DNA of 32,312 nucleotides from Bacteroidaceae bacterium (GCA_017552435.1 JAFZPZ010000080.1:1-32312); one strand, 5' to 3'; counted from the first letter of the stretch, positions 15,741-26,634 are shown. Translations and numbers: made by a program. The notes: a model not told the origin generated them from the letters alone.

Positions 15741-16735
15741 ATATCAAGATTAGTCCCCCATAATTTGGAGAAAGTCTCTGCTTCAAGTTCTTTTTTGAAG
15801 TCTTCAAGGTAGTCAATATAACTGTATTTAGGTATATAGCCTAAGTTTTTGCGTGTTTTGCTGATGTCAAATATGTACTCAACCGCGTCGGGCCTCGAAA
15901 GATCATAGGATATAGGCGATGGCTTGTCTTTGGGCGAAAACACCTTCACGATTCCCTCGACTTGCTCACGCATGGTTGTACCGATACCTGTACCCACATT
16001 GTATGTCCCGCTTTCTGCACCGCTCGCAATACATCTTTCGATAATCTGACAACAGTCTTTTACATACACGATGTCGCGCACCTTGTCAGGATTACCCCAA
16101 ACGGAAAGTGGTTCACCTCTTTGCGCCAGATGTATCATCAGTCTGTAGCTCTGCCACCTCAACTCTCCATCAACATAATATTTGGGATTTGGATGATAGA
16201 GATAGATGTTTGGTAAACGAAGGATATAGTACTGAAAGCCACACTTGGCGGCATAGTGCTTGATGAGATTTACCGCCGCAGTTTTTGTGATTGAGTATAT
16301 CGTATGGTCGTTGTTTATCGGGAATTTTGGGGCTGCATCAGATGGAATTGGTGTCTTGTTCCCACAAAGATAAGCAACATCTGCTATTGATTGTGAATAA
16401 ACCAATGATTTTACACCAATTCTCTCTGCAAACAGAAGAATGTTAAGGCTACCTGTCATATTGACATCAATGTATCTCTGAGGGAAATATCCTTTCATGC
16501 GGGCAGGCAAGAGACCTGCAAGGTGAACTATACTATCTACATCCGTCGGAAGGATATCAAAATCAGAAGGATTACTTATGTTTACAGAATAATATGACAT
16601 GCCGTGCTCCGCAAAGAAACCATTGTCGGATTTCCTGTGTCCTACTGCTATGACTTCATAACCTCGCTCGACAAGATACATGCAAGTGTAAGCCCCAACG
16701 GTACCTGTGGCACCAAAAACCATAACTTTTGTCAT
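15737..16735 (-). CDS. NAD-dependent epimerase/dehydratase
   Basis: A 332-residue extended short-chain dehydrogenase. The Rossmann motif is VFGATGTVGAYT at the N-terminus, and the catalytic pair appears as YSITK (YxxxK). An IVHLAGLLPA segment and the late NVGTGIGTTMREQVEGI are typical of nucleotide-sugar epimerases. The frame extends to 16807, but the ATG at 16735 starts directly before the Rossmann fold and one base after the ATP-grasp stop. It probably makes or reshapes the nucleotide sugar handled by the WecE-like transaminase. Whether it is an epimerase, reductase or dehydratase cannot be read from sequence. Confidence 0.85.
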   Translation of the reverse strand: MTKVMVFGATGTVGAYTCMYLVERGYEVIAVGHRKSDNGFFAEHGMSYYSVNISNPSDFDILPTDVDSIVHLAGLLPARMKGYFPQRYIDVNMTGSLNILLFAERIGVKSLVYSQSIADVAYLCGNKTPIPSDAAPKFPINNDHTIYSITKTAAVNLIKHYAAKCGFQYYILRLPNIYLYHPNPKYYVDGELRWQSYRLMIHLAQRGEPLSVWGNPDKVRDIVYVKDCCQIIERCIASGAESGTYNVGTGIGTTMREQVEGIVKVFSPKDKPSPISYDLSRPDAVEYIFDISKTRKNLGYIPKYSYIDYLEDFKKELEAETFSKLWGTNLDI

Positions 16736-16736
16736 A

Positions 16737-17858
16737 CTAACTAATGGTATACCTTTTGTCTTTTGTTTTGTATATGACATATCCACTGCGATCAGCAGAC
16801 TTTTCAACTTTGCGAAGCGTGGTATCTGTTATTTCACCTGTTACGAAAGCTGGATTATGTCTCCATTCCCGAATCACAGGCAGGAGATGTTTGGTCTCTT
16901 CGCAAAGGAAGTAAACACCGGAATAACTATGCTCGGAAATGACAGGCTCTTCGAAAATCCCGAGCGCTACGTCTATGACACCCTTGACAAAATCATATCC
17001 TGTGGAAAGGCGAACTAAATCGGAGCCAATAAAGTCACCGCCCATACGGGCACCAATCTCCATCACGAAGACACGACCATCCGTTGTTATCTTGTATTCA
17101 GAATGGCTGGCACCATTGGTAATGCCGAGGGCATTGAGGGCACTGCGGGTAATGTCGTAAATCGTATTGAACATCTCAGATGAGAGTGAAGAAGGCTGAT
17201 GATGTGCTAGCTCTACAAAGTGGGGGGCACCTGTCGTCTCCTTGTCGGTAATCTGAAGCGGGAAGTGCGTACCTTGGCAGGAAATAAACTCCACGCTGAT
17301 TTCACGTCCTTCGATAAACTCTTCTACCATAGCTTCATGCTTGAAGGAAAGGGACAATGCCTGCTCTATGGCAGAAGACAAGTTCTCCGGCTGGGTGACT
17401 TTCGCTACACCCATAGAGCCAGAACGGTCCGTTGGCTTGACAATTACCGGAAACCGAAGCTCTGTCCCATTCAATGAGTCCGTTGAAGTCACCATGCGAT
17501 ACTGCGGACATGGAACGCCTGCCTTTGTTAAAGTATTCCGCATCAAGAACTTGTTATTGGCTCGGACAGCAGCATCATAGTCATTACCAGACAATCCCAG
17601 GGCGTTTGCAATATAAGCCACGGTTGGAGCCGCAACATCCGAAGCAATGGTGCATACGCCATCTATCTGTTCTTCTTTGCAAACCTTTAGGATTCCTTCC
17701 TTCTCTGTGACGGAAATGTCATAGAACTTGTCGCAGATGTTGGCACATGTTGCACCGTCTTTCCATGCAAAGCAGATAGAATACAAACCCATTTCTTTTG
17801 CTTTGCGCACAAGAGGTTCTTGTAAATAGCTGGCTCCAATGATAGCAAGTTTCTTCAT
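16737..17858 (-). CDS. ATP-grasp domain ligase
   Basis: A 373-residue ATP-grasp enzyme. It has an N-terminal Rossmann-like preATP domain (MKKLAIIGASYLQEPLVRKA), the ATP-binding loop FPVIVKPTDRSGSMGV, the FIEGREISVEF strand and the metal-binding EIGARMGGDFIGSDLV segment. The last is typical of the carbamoyl-phosphate-synthase-like and amino acid ligase branch. Such enzymes join a carboxylate to an amine through an acyl phosphate. Here it sits 13 bp after a GT2 gene and directly before a sugar epimerase, so I infer that it acylates or aminoacylates the aminosugar. There is no direct evidence for the substrate. Confidence 0.82.
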   Translation of the reverse strand: MKKLAIIGASYLQEPLVRKAKEMGLYSICFAWKDGATCANICDKFYDISVTEKEGILKVCKEEQIDGVCTIASDVAAPTVAYIANALGLSGNDYDAAVRANNKFLMRNTLTKAGVPCPQYRMVTSTDSLNGTELRFPVIVKPTDRSGSMGVAKVTQPENLSSAIEQALSLSFKHEAMVEEFIEGREISVEFISCQGTHFPLQITDKETTGAPHFVELAHHQPSSLSSEMFNTIYDITRSALNALGITNGASHSEYKITTDGRVFVMEIGARMGGDFIGSDLVRLSTGYDFVKGVIDVALGIFEEPVISEHSYSGVYFLCEETKHLLPVIREWRHNPAFVTGEITDTTLRKVEKSADRSGYVIYKTKDKRYTIS

Positions 17859-17871
17859 GCGTCCCCTGCTA

Positions 17872-18816
17872 TTAGTTCTTGTGTGAATTGATAATATCGC
17901 GAATGATATATGATGGACGGCCCTTCACTTGGTCAAATATCTTGCCAATATATAAACCGAGCATTCCCATCACAATCAACTGGATTCCACAGGCAAACCA
18001 TATTGAGAAGACAGTAAGCGTATAGCCTGGCACGTCAATGAAGCCAAAATATCTCGCTATGACGTTGTACAGAGCAAAGGCAAAAGCTACGACAGACATG
18101 AAGAATCCGAGAGATACTGCCATACGAAGAGGCTTGTTGCTATTGGAGATCATGACGTTGTAGGTCAACTTCAGCAACTTGGATAAGGAATAACTGCTTT
18201 GTCCTTCTTCTCGCTCGGCATGTTCTACGTCAAGGGTTGTGGTCTTGAATCCTAGGGTGCTGATCAATACGCTGAAGGTTCGCACATACTCGGGGATTCT
18301 GACATATTCCCGGATTATCTTATTGCAATATATCCCGAAGTTGCCGATAGCAGGGTCTGATTCTGTGCCAGCCAGCCAGTCGTAAACAGTATGGAAGACC
18401 ACGGAACTGAGTTTCTTGAGGAAGCCAGTTTGCTTGTTGACGCGTCTGGCTAAAACGACATCCCAGCCTTCCATCGCTTTTGCAAACAAATGTGGAATTT
18501 CTTCCGGACGGTCCTGGAGGTCACAGTCCATAATTACTACATAATCACCACAAGCCTGTGAACATCCTGCTGTTACGGCATAGGGCTGGCCGAAGTTGCG
18601 CGACAGATTGATACCTACGACATGTGTGTCCTTTTCACAGATTTCCTTCATCTTTTCCCATGAATTGTCGGGAGAAGCATCGTTGACGAGGATAATTTCA
18701 TAGTTGTTGATAAGTCCGTCTGCAATCATTTGTTGCATTACTGCCGTGTTGCGACCAACGAGCGAATCAAGCATCTTTTCGCCTTTGTATATGGGGGAAA
18801 CCACAGAAATAGTCAT
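17872..18816 (-). CDS. ArnC/GtrB-like polyprenyl-phosphate glycosyltransferase
   Basis: A 314-residue GT2 enzyme: a catalytic domain (1-230) with VSPIYKGEKML, VNDASPDNSWE, LSRNFGQPYAVTAG and VIMDCDLQDRPEEIP, followed by two membrane helices (about 235-255 and 270-292). This is the organisation of ArnC, GtrB and related enzymes that load a sugar onto undecaprenyl phosphate at the inner membrane. It is the first gene of the cassette. The only upstream signal is the terminator of the GGGtGRT gene, and I see no clear promoter, so read-through or a non-consensus promoter must drive it. Confidence 0.87.
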   Translation of the reverse strand: MTISVVSPIYKGEKMLDSLVGRNTAVMQQMIADGLINNYEIILVNDASPDNSWEKMKEICEKDTHVVGINLSRNFGQPYAVTAGCSQACGDYVVIMDCDLQDRPEEIPHLFAKAMEGWDVVLARRVNKQTGFLKKLSSVVFHTVYDWLAGTESDPAIGNFGIYCNKIIREYVRIPEYVRTFSVLISTLGFKTTTLDVEHAEREEGQSSYSLSKLLKLTYNVMISNSNKPLRMAVSLGFFMSVVAFAFALYNVIARYFGFIDVPGYTLTVFSIWFACGIQLIVMGMLGLYIGKIFDQVKGRPSYIIRDIINSHKN

Positions 18817-18851
18817 TCCGATTGTTCTTTTCTATGTGGTGGTATTGTTTT

Positions 18852-18889
18852 AAAAAACTCCTGCAGTTCCTGATGGAGCTGCAGGAGTT
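18852..18889 (-). terminator. Rho-independent terminator after the GGGtGRT gene
   Basis: On the minus strand AACTCCTGCAG and CTGCAGGAGTT form a perfect 11-bp stem with a 12-base loop, followed by a run of T (A run at 18852-18857 on plus). It lies 24 bp past the GGGtGRT stop and before the ArnC-like gene. Confidence 0.88.
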
Positions 18890-18912
18890 AAATTATGCGG
18901 GAATACCCAGGA

Positions 18913-19932
18913 TTACTTCTTGTTCAGATACAGGTCAGCCTGTACAGCGCAAGCAACAGTACAACCTACCATGGGGTTGTTGCCGATGCCCAGGAAGCCC
19001 ATCATCTCTACGTGAGCGGGAACTGAGCTTGAACCTGCGAACTGAGCATCTGAATGCATACGACCCAATGTGTCGGTCATACCGTAAGAAGCGGGACCTG
19101 CAGCCATGTTATCGGGGTGCAAGGTACGACCTGTACCACCACCACTGGCAACGCTGAAGTATGCCTTACCGGCACGGATACGCTCCTTCTTGTAGGTACC
19201 AGCTACGGGGTGCTGAAAACGTGTGGGGTTGGTAGAGTTACCTGTGATAGATACATCTACATCTTCCTTCCAGAGGATGGCTACACCCTCACGAACATCG
19301 TCGGCACCATAGCAGTTAACGGCAGCACGGGGACCGTTAGAGTAAGCGATACGCTTAACCTCCTTCAGCTCACCTGTGAAGTAGTCGAACTGTGTCTGTA
19401 CGTATGTGAAACCATTGATACGGCTGATGATCATGGCAGCGTCCTTACCCAGACCGTTGAGGATACAACGGAGGGGCTTGTCAGCTGGTCTTGACTTGTT
19501 AGCCATCTGAGCAATCTTGATAGCACCCTCGGCAGCAGCGAATGACTCGTGACCAGCCAGGAATGCGAAACACTTGGTGTCGGGACTGAGCAGACGAGCA
19601 CCCAGCTCACCGTGGCCGATACCTACCTTACGGTCGTCAGCAACAGAACCGGGGATACAGAAACTCTGCAGACCCTCACCGATATAGTTAGCTGCTTCAA
19701 CAGCATCCTTAGCCTCCTCCTTCAGAGCGATGGCAGTACCTACTACGTAAGCCCACTTGGCGTTCTCGAAGCAGATCATCTGTGTCTCCTCACAGGTCTT
19801 GTAAGGATCAAGGCCAGCAGCCTCACAAATCTGATTGGCTTCCTCGATAGAAGCGATACCGTGCTTATTCAGACAAGCAAGAATCTGCTTGATGCGACGG
19901 TCCTGTGACTCGAATTTTACTTCTCTAATCAT
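18913..19932 (-). CDS. GGGtGRT protein
   Basis: A 339-residue member of the GGGtGRT family, named for the signature seen here as SGGGTGRTLHPDNMA near residue 270. Other well-kept stretches are FAFLAGHESFAAAEGA and MVGCTVACAVQ near the C-terminus, with two cysteines. There is no signal peptide, so it is cytoplasmic. The family is repeatedly found next to a NifU-like scaffold, as here (12-bp gap), and its biochemical role is not established. The operon has a TATCTTTG promoter upstream and a strong terminator downstream. Codon choice favours forms such as CTG, AAC and AAG, suggesting good expression. Confidence 0.88.
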   Translation of the reverse strand: MIREVKFESQDRRIKQILACLNKHGIASIEEANQICEAAGLDPYKTCEETQMICFENAKWAYVVGTAIALKEEAKDAVEAANYIGEGLQSFCIPGSVADDRKVGIGHGELGARLLSPDTKCFAFLAGHESFAAAEGAIKIAQMANKSRPADKPLRCILNGLGKDAAMIISRINGFTYVQTQFDYFTGELKEVKRIAYSNGPRAAVNCYGADDVREGVAILWKEDVDVSITGNSTNPTRFQHPVAGTYKKERIRAGKAYFSVASGGGTGRTLHPDNMAAGPASYGMTDTLGRMHSDAQFAGSSSVPAHVEMMGFLGIGNNPMVGCTVACAVQADLYLNKK

Positions 19933-19944
19933 AGCAGTTCCTCC

Positions 19945-20646
19945 TTATTCTTTACGTGGGTCAATACTCTTAACAGCACCGTCCTCAGCCTTTGTGCGGC
20001 CGTAGGTACCTGTAACACTCTTCAAAGCCTCTTCTGCAGGAACACCCTTCTTGATAGCGTCCATGAATTTGCCCATGTGAACAAACTCATAACCGCAAAC
20101 CTGGTCGTCCTTGTCGAGATACATCTTGGTGATGTAACCCTCGGTCAGCTGCAGGTAACGAGTACCCTTAACCTTGGTACCGTACAATGTACCTGTCTGA
20201 GAGATAAGTCCCTTACCAAGGTCCTCAAGTCCGGCACCAATCATCAGACCACCCTCAGAGAAAGCACTCTGTGTACGACCGTAAACAATTTGCAGGAAGA
20301 GCTCGCGCATAGCGGTGTTGATGGCATCGCAAACGAGGTCGGTATTCAGCGCTTCGAGAATGGTCTTGCCTGGCAGAATCTCAGATGCCATAGCAGCAGA
20401 GTGAGTCATGCCGGAGCAACCGATAGTCTCTACCAGAGCCTCCTCAATAACACCGTCCTTAACGTTCAGGGTCAACTTGCAAGCGCCCTGCTGGGGTGCA
20501 CACCAGCCGATACCGTGTGTCAGACCGCTGATGTCCTTAATCTCCTTTGCCTGAACCCACTTGCCCTCTTCGGGGATGGGAGCAGGACCATGGTTGGGGC
20601 CTTTAGCCACGCAACACATGTTTTGTACTTCGTGTGAATAAACCAT
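19945..20646 (-). CDS. NifU-like iron-sulfur cluster scaffold protein
   Basis: A 233-residue protein with a NifU/IscU-N-type core and extra sequence at both ends. Candidate cluster ligands are Cys49 (GIGWCAPQQ), Cys56 (GACKLTL) and Cys77 (ETIGCSGMTHSA). An additional Cys-Cys pair lies at 11-12 in the N-terminal extension. The C-terminal half (GTRYLQLTEGYITKMYLD, then GKFMDAIKKGVP) is not part of classical IscU. It is paired with the GGGtGRT gene in one operon, so the two probably act in one iron-sulfur process. No cysteine desulfurase gene is nearby. Confidence 0.8.
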   Translation of the reverse strand: MVYSHEVQNMCCVAKGPNHGPAPIPEEGKWVQAKEIKDISGLTHGIGWCAPQQGACKLTLNVKDGVIEEALVETIGCSGMTHSAAMASEILPGKTILEALNTDLVCDAINTAMRELFLQIVYGRTQSAFSEGGLMIGAGLEDLGKGLISQTGTLYGTKVKGTRYLQLTEGYITKMYLDKDDQVCGYEFVHMGKFMDAIKKGVPAEEALKSVTGTYGRTKAEDGAVKSIDPRKE

Positions 20647-20708
20647 GTTTACTTTAATGTTTACTAAAATTGTATAAATTTATATGTCGTTTTTGCCGTT
20701 TTGCTTTG

Positions 20709-20716
20709 CAAAGATA
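20709..20716 (-). promoter_or_regulatory. promoter -7 box TATCTTTG for the scaffold/GGGtGRT operon
   Basis: The minus strand carries TATCTTTGC, an exact TAnnTTTG match, 62 bases upstream of the scaffold ATG at 20646. The leader between them is AT-rich. No clear -33 TTTG is seen at the expected distance. Confidence 0.65.
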
Positions 20717-20769
20717 CGAAGAAATTTAGAATTTTAAATTATGAATTAAGATTTTTTTCTCTTTTTCTT

Positions 20770-21657
20770 TCAATATCCTAGTTCGCGAACAATCTGACTG
20801 ATTTTTTCCATTGTCGTAAGTCGGGTAGGGACGAGCGGTAAGCGCAAGACATTCTGGATGAGTCCCATCTCGCTAAGCATCGCCTTGACACCAGCGGGGT
20901 TCCCATCGACAAAAAGCAGTTTGAACAGCTCGGTAAACTTATGATGAATGGTTAGGGAGGTACTGTATTCTCCTTTGAGCGCGAGGCGAACCATGCGGCT
21001 AAATTCGGCGGGCAGTGCGTTACCAATGACGCTGATGACGCCCACAGCACCTAAGGTGATGAGTGGGAAAGTGATACCGTCATCACCACTAATAACGTCA
21101 AAGTTCTGCGGCTTGTTCTTGATGATGTCGTCCATCTGAGTGATGTTACCGCTTGCTTCTTTGATGGCGACGATGTTGTCGAAATCGTGCGCAAGGCGGA
21201 GGGTTGTCTCGGCCGTCATGTTGATGCCAGTCCTTCCTGGAACGTTGTATAGGACAACAGGAAGGGAACTGGCCTTCGCAATAGCAGCAAAATGCTGATA
21301 GAGACCTTCCTGCGAGGGTTTGTTGTAATATGGGCAAACGCTTAAGATGCCGTCAATGCCTGTCCAATCTTCTTTCCTTAAATCGCTTACGATAGCTGCC
21401 GTGTTGTTTCCTCCACATCCCATGAGCAAAGGTACTCGACCTGCTACGCGTTCTACCAGATGCTTCTTTAACTGCCTTTTCTCCTCGCAACTCAGCGTTG
21501 GTGTCTCGGCTGTGGTACCCATGATACAAAGGAAATCGACTCCTCCCTTTATCTGGTATTCTACCAATCGGTCGAGGGCTGCAAAGTCGATGCTCCCGTC
21601 TGTACAGAATGGTGTAATGAGAGCAACGCCAAGCCCGTGGAATTTATTTTGTGCCAT
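20770..21657 (-). CDS. dapA: 4-hydroxy-tetrahydrodipicolinate synthase
   Basis: A 295-residue class I aldolase-fold enzyme condensing pyruvate with aspartate semialdehyde in the lysine/diaminopimelate pathway. The Schiff-base lysine is in VAIKEASGN (residue 166), the catalytic Tyr in LYNVPGRTG (138), and the Thr pair in MGTTAETPT (48-49). The frame is open to an ATG at 21681, but that lies right at the expected transcription start. MAQNKFHGLGVALITPF at 21657 matches usual family starts. It diverges from ligA. Confidence 0.95.
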   Translation of the reverse strand: MAQNKFHGLGVALITPFCTDGSIDFAALDRLVEYQIKGGVDFLCIMGTTAETPTLSCEEKRQLKKHLVERVAGRVPLLMGCGGNNTAAIVSDLRKEDWTGIDGILSVCPYYNKPSQEGLYQHFAAIAKASSLPVVLYNVPGRTGINMTAETTLRLAHDFDNIVAIKEASGNITQMDDIIKNKPQNFDVISGDDGITFPLITLGAVGVISVIGNALPAEFSRMVRLALKGEYSTSLTIHHKFTELFKLLFVDGNPAGVKAMLSEMGLIQNVLRLPLVPTRLTTMEKISQIVRELGY

Positions 21658-21689
21658 AAAATGGTGGTATAATCTTTTCAAAAACGCCG

Positions 21690-21721
21690 CAAAGTTACTT
21701 AAATTTTGTCGTTATTCCAAA
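21690..21721 (-). promoter_or_regulatory. full Bacteroidetes promoter for dapA
   Basis: On the minus strand TTTG (21718-21721) is followed after exactly 20 bases by TAACTTTG (21690-21697), matching the Bacteroidetes -33/-7 consensus. Transcription would start near 21683, supporting the dapA start at 21657. Confidence 0.8.
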
Positions 21722-21761
21722 TTGCACGTCTCATTTTCTTGCTTCTTTCTCTTTTTAGTGT

Positions 21762-21769
21762 TATTTTTG
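21762..21769 (+). promoter_or_regulatory. promoter -7 box TATTTTTG for ligA
   Basis: An exact TAnnTTTG match on the plus strand, 29 bases before the ligA ATG. No clear -33 element is seen. It faces away from the dapA promoter about 65 bp to the left. Confidence 0.55.
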
Positions 21770-21780
21770 CAGAAGAATAA

Positions 21781-23865
<2,085 letters not shown>

Positions 23866-23868
23866 ACC

Positions 23869-25161
23869 TTACTGTAAGTAGAAAGTCTTGAATGCTTCGA
23901 TGCAGTAGAGATGGTCGGCTACGGCGGCTGTCTCACGGCAGCTATGCATTGCCAGTAGTGGATTGCCCATATCGACGCCCTTGATGGGTAGTGATGAGGC
24001 AAGAATGTTGCCCAAAGTGCTACCGCCTGCTACATCGCTGTGGTTCACAAAACGCTGACAGGGCACATTGGCTTTCTCACAAATCCCCGCAAAGATGGCA
24101 GCAGAAACGGCATCGCTAGCATATTTCTGTGCGGCATTAAACTTGATGACCGGTCCGCCTCCCAACACCGGATGGTTCGTCGGGTCGTACTTGTCGCTGT
24201 AGTTCGGGTGCCAGGCGTGTGCATTGTCGGCAGAAACCATGAAGGCTTGTTCTATGCTACGGTGGAAGTCCTCAGCGTTACCACCTTGCATCAAAACAAT
24301 TCGCTGCAAAAGGCTGGCAAGGAAGGGACTTCCTGCTCCTTGCTTTGTCTGTGAACCTGTTTCTTCGTTGTCGAAGATGGCGAGTACTTGCGTCACTCTT
24401 GGTGTCTTCCCCCCGCTTTGCAATAATGCCTGCAATCCTGCGTGAACCATGCTGAGGTCATCCAATCGTCCGCTGGAGATGAACTCGTCGTGTATGCCGA
24501 AGGTGCAAGCTGGCGTAGCATCGGCCAGGTAGAGGTCGAAGTCGAGGATGTCTTTCTGGCTGACTTTCAGTTCTTCACAAATCAGGTTGATGAGCAGGTT
24601 GCCGCGTTCCATCTCGTCGTTGATGATGCCCAGGATGGGTAGCATGTCTTTCTGTTTGCTCAGTTTCACACCATCGTTCACTTGGCGGTTGAAGTGTATG
24701 GCGAGGTTGCTGATTTGCAACAGGGGTTGGCGTATGTGCAGGAGTTTGGTTTCGGGGTGCATCACGTCGGTCGAGCGCACAATGACACGACCTGCGATGG
24801 TAAGGGGCCGGTCGAACCAAGTGCTCATGATGGGCCCGCCGTAAACCTCTGTGTTGAGGCGCACGATGCCGCCTTCTCCCGTCATCTCCGCGTTGGGCTT
24901 GATGCGGAAGGTTGGTGAGTCGCAGTGAGCGCAGATGATGTGGAACCCTGCATCGCCAAGTGGCTCCGAGCCGATACGGAAGGCATAGACGGAGGAATCA
25001 TTCTTCGTCAGGAAGAATTGTCTGCCCGGTTTCATGTCGCCAAGTTTGTCGCAGGCGTTCATGCGTTCGAAGCCTGCTTGGGCGAGTTTGTCACTAATGG
25101 TTTTGACAGCCAGAAAGTTTACTGGCGAGTTGTCGAGGAAATTCAGGAGATTCTGTATCAT
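23869..25161 (-). CDS. M18 family aminopeptidase
   Basis: A 430-residue zinc aminopeptidase of family M18 (aspartyl aminopeptidase type), cytoplasmic, removing N-terminal (often acidic) residues. Metal and catalytic motifs are visible: IICAHCDSP (His), SGRLDDLSM (bridging Asp), FDNEETGSQ (Glu pair), VSADNAHAWHP (Asp) and the terminal LLAMHSCRE (His). Length matches the family. It begins 30 bp after the GH28 gene in the same orientation, but there is no functional link to pectin breakdown. Confidence 0.94.
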   Translation of the reverse strand: MIQNLLNFLDNSPVNFLAVKTISDKLAQAGFERMNACDKLGDMKPGRQFFLTKNDSSVYAFRIGSEPLGDAGFHIICAHCDSPTFRIKPNAEMTGEGGIVRLNTEVYGGPIMSTWFDRPLTIAGRVIVRSTDVMHPETKLLHIRQPLLQISNLAIHFNRQVNDGVKLSKQKDMLPILGIINDEMERGNLLINLICEELKVSQKDILDFDLYLADATPACTFGIHDEFISSGRLDDLSMVHAGLQALLQSGGKTPRVTQVLAIFDNEETGSQTKQGAGSPFLASLLQRIVLMQGGNAEDFHRSIEQAFMVSADNAHAWHPNYSDKYDPTNHPVLGGGPVIKFNAAQKYASDAVSAAIFAGICEKANVPCQRFVNHSDVAGGSTLGNILASSLPIKGVDMGNPLLAMHSCRETAAVADHLYCIEAFKTFYLQ

Positions 25162-25191
25162 TATATATATTAATATTAAAAGGTTAAATCG

Positions 25192-26619
25192 TTAAAAAGT
25201 TGAGGCTTTCACGCCATTGATGTATAAATTCTTTGCTGTGCATCCCTCTATCATCGTTGGGTCGAAGGATTGTTTCTTGTCACGGATGGTACAATTCTCG
25301 AAGGTGAAGTCCCGCAGACGGTATTTGTCCGATGTTCCTACGTCGAAGAAGTTCTGCGTGTCAACATCTATGTCGCGAAAGGTAATGTCGTTGCATTGGG
25401 ACAAGGGCATATCAGGACGGTCGCCGGGCTGGAAGAACTGCGTCCAGGGACGAACCACAAGGAAAGAGGTACACGTACCCTTGACCTTCTCCACACGTAT
25501 CTTCTCGTAGTGCTGAGGGGTGTCGGGCCGCATCTTCAACCACAGCACGCGGTTGACATTACTAATCTGTATATTGGAGAGCACAATATTCCAGTCATGA
25601 ATGGACTCTGAGCCCAAGGTGATGCATCCGTGCGCCTTGCCATAGCGGCAACTGCTGACCAGTACGTTGTACACGGGGCCATTGTTGGGGTCTTTGTCTG
25701 CCCAAGTGCCCTTGCCGCCCTTTATCACTACGGCATCGTCGTTCACCTGCATATAACAGCCATGAACCAAAACATCGTGGCAGACATCCAGGTCGATGGC
25801 ATCGCTGCTGGGCGCACCATGTTGCTTCGTGTCGCCGGGAGGCACTACGCCCTTCGTGGGGGCATAGATGAAGTTGTCGAGGTAGCGCACATGCTCGCAT
25901 CGATACAAATGATTGGTCCAGAAGGGCGAATTGATGAGGTTGACATCCTGAACGGTCACGTTCTTGCAGTTGGACAAGTACACAAGCCTGGGGCGCATGG
26001 CCTCCAGATTGGTGCAAGCCTTGTTGTACATACGCCTGTACCAGAACTCCTCCCAATACATAAAGCCGTTGCCGTCGATGCAACTCTGCTGCGTGGTGAA
26101 GCCCAGCTCGTTGGGCGTCTCGTCCCAATCCAGCTTCGCACCATCGCCTATGATACAAAAACCGTCCAATCCATCGGCATTTATGAGTGCGGCAAAGTAT
26201 TGCAAGGTCTGTCCCTCCATACGTGTTTCCAACAGTCGGAAATCCCGTATGCGGTCTGAGCCTTTTATCCGTCCCTTAACGTAGAGATGTGTTCCCTGCT
26301 TGAAGAACAGCGAACCCGTGAGGAACGTACCTTCAGGTATCACCACCACGCCACCGCCTTCGCTGGCACAACGGTCAATCACAGCCTGTATGGCTGCTGT
26401 CTGCATCAGCGTGGAGTCATTCTTCGCGCCATAATCTGTTATAACATATTGTTTACCAAGTGTATTGACATCTACTTTTGAAGTATTACTGAAAAAAGCA
26501 TCCATCGCAGTGCCGTCAGGCCATAACTTGGTTTTTGCGTTGCCAAGCAACGCGAAAAATGCAAATATTAGGAAAAATAGAAAATTATTGATTATACGCT
26601 TGGAATATCTCATTATCAT
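25192..26619 (-). CDS. GH28 polygalacturonase-family glycoside hydrolase
   Basis: A 475-residue secreted right-handed parallel beta-helix enzyme. It has a hydrophobic signal segment (NNFLFFLIFAFFALLGNA), the entry motif VITDYGAKNDST, and the GH28 catalytic triads seen as SSDAIDLD, VNDDAVVIKGG and KAHGCITLGSE. GH28 enzymes cleave galacturonic-acid linkages in homogalacturonan or rhamnogalacturonan. The start could be either of two ATGs two codons apart. It follows the GH105-GH106 gene by 15 bp, so both are probably one transcript for rhamnogalacturonan-type pectin. No SusC/SusD pair or regulator is in the window. Confidence 0.92.
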   Translation of the reverse strand: MIMRYSKRIINNFLFFLIFAFFALLGNAKTKLWPDGTAMDAFFSNTSKVDVNTLGKQYVITDYGAKNDSTLMQTAAIQAVIDRCASEGGGVVVIPEGTFLTGSLFFKQGTHLYVKGRIKGSDRIRDFRLLETRMEGQTLQYFAALINADGLDGFCIIGDGAKLDWDETPNELGFTTQQSCIDGNGFMYWEEFWYRRMYNKACTNLEAMRPRLVYLSNCKNVTVQDVNLINSPFWTNHLYRCEHVRYLDNFIYAPTKGVVPPGDTKQHGAPSSDAIDLDVCHDVLVHGCYMQVNDDAVVIKGGKGTWADKDPNNGPVYNVLVSSCRYGKAHGCITLGSESIHDWNIVLSNIQISNVNRVLWLKMRPDTPQHYEKIRVEKVKGTCTSFLVVRPWTQFFQPGDRPDMPLSQCNDITFRDIDVDTQNFFDVGTSDKYRLRDFTFENCTIRDKKQSFDPTMIEGCTAKNLYINGVKASTF

Positions 26620-26634
26620 AATCTTATAATGTTA

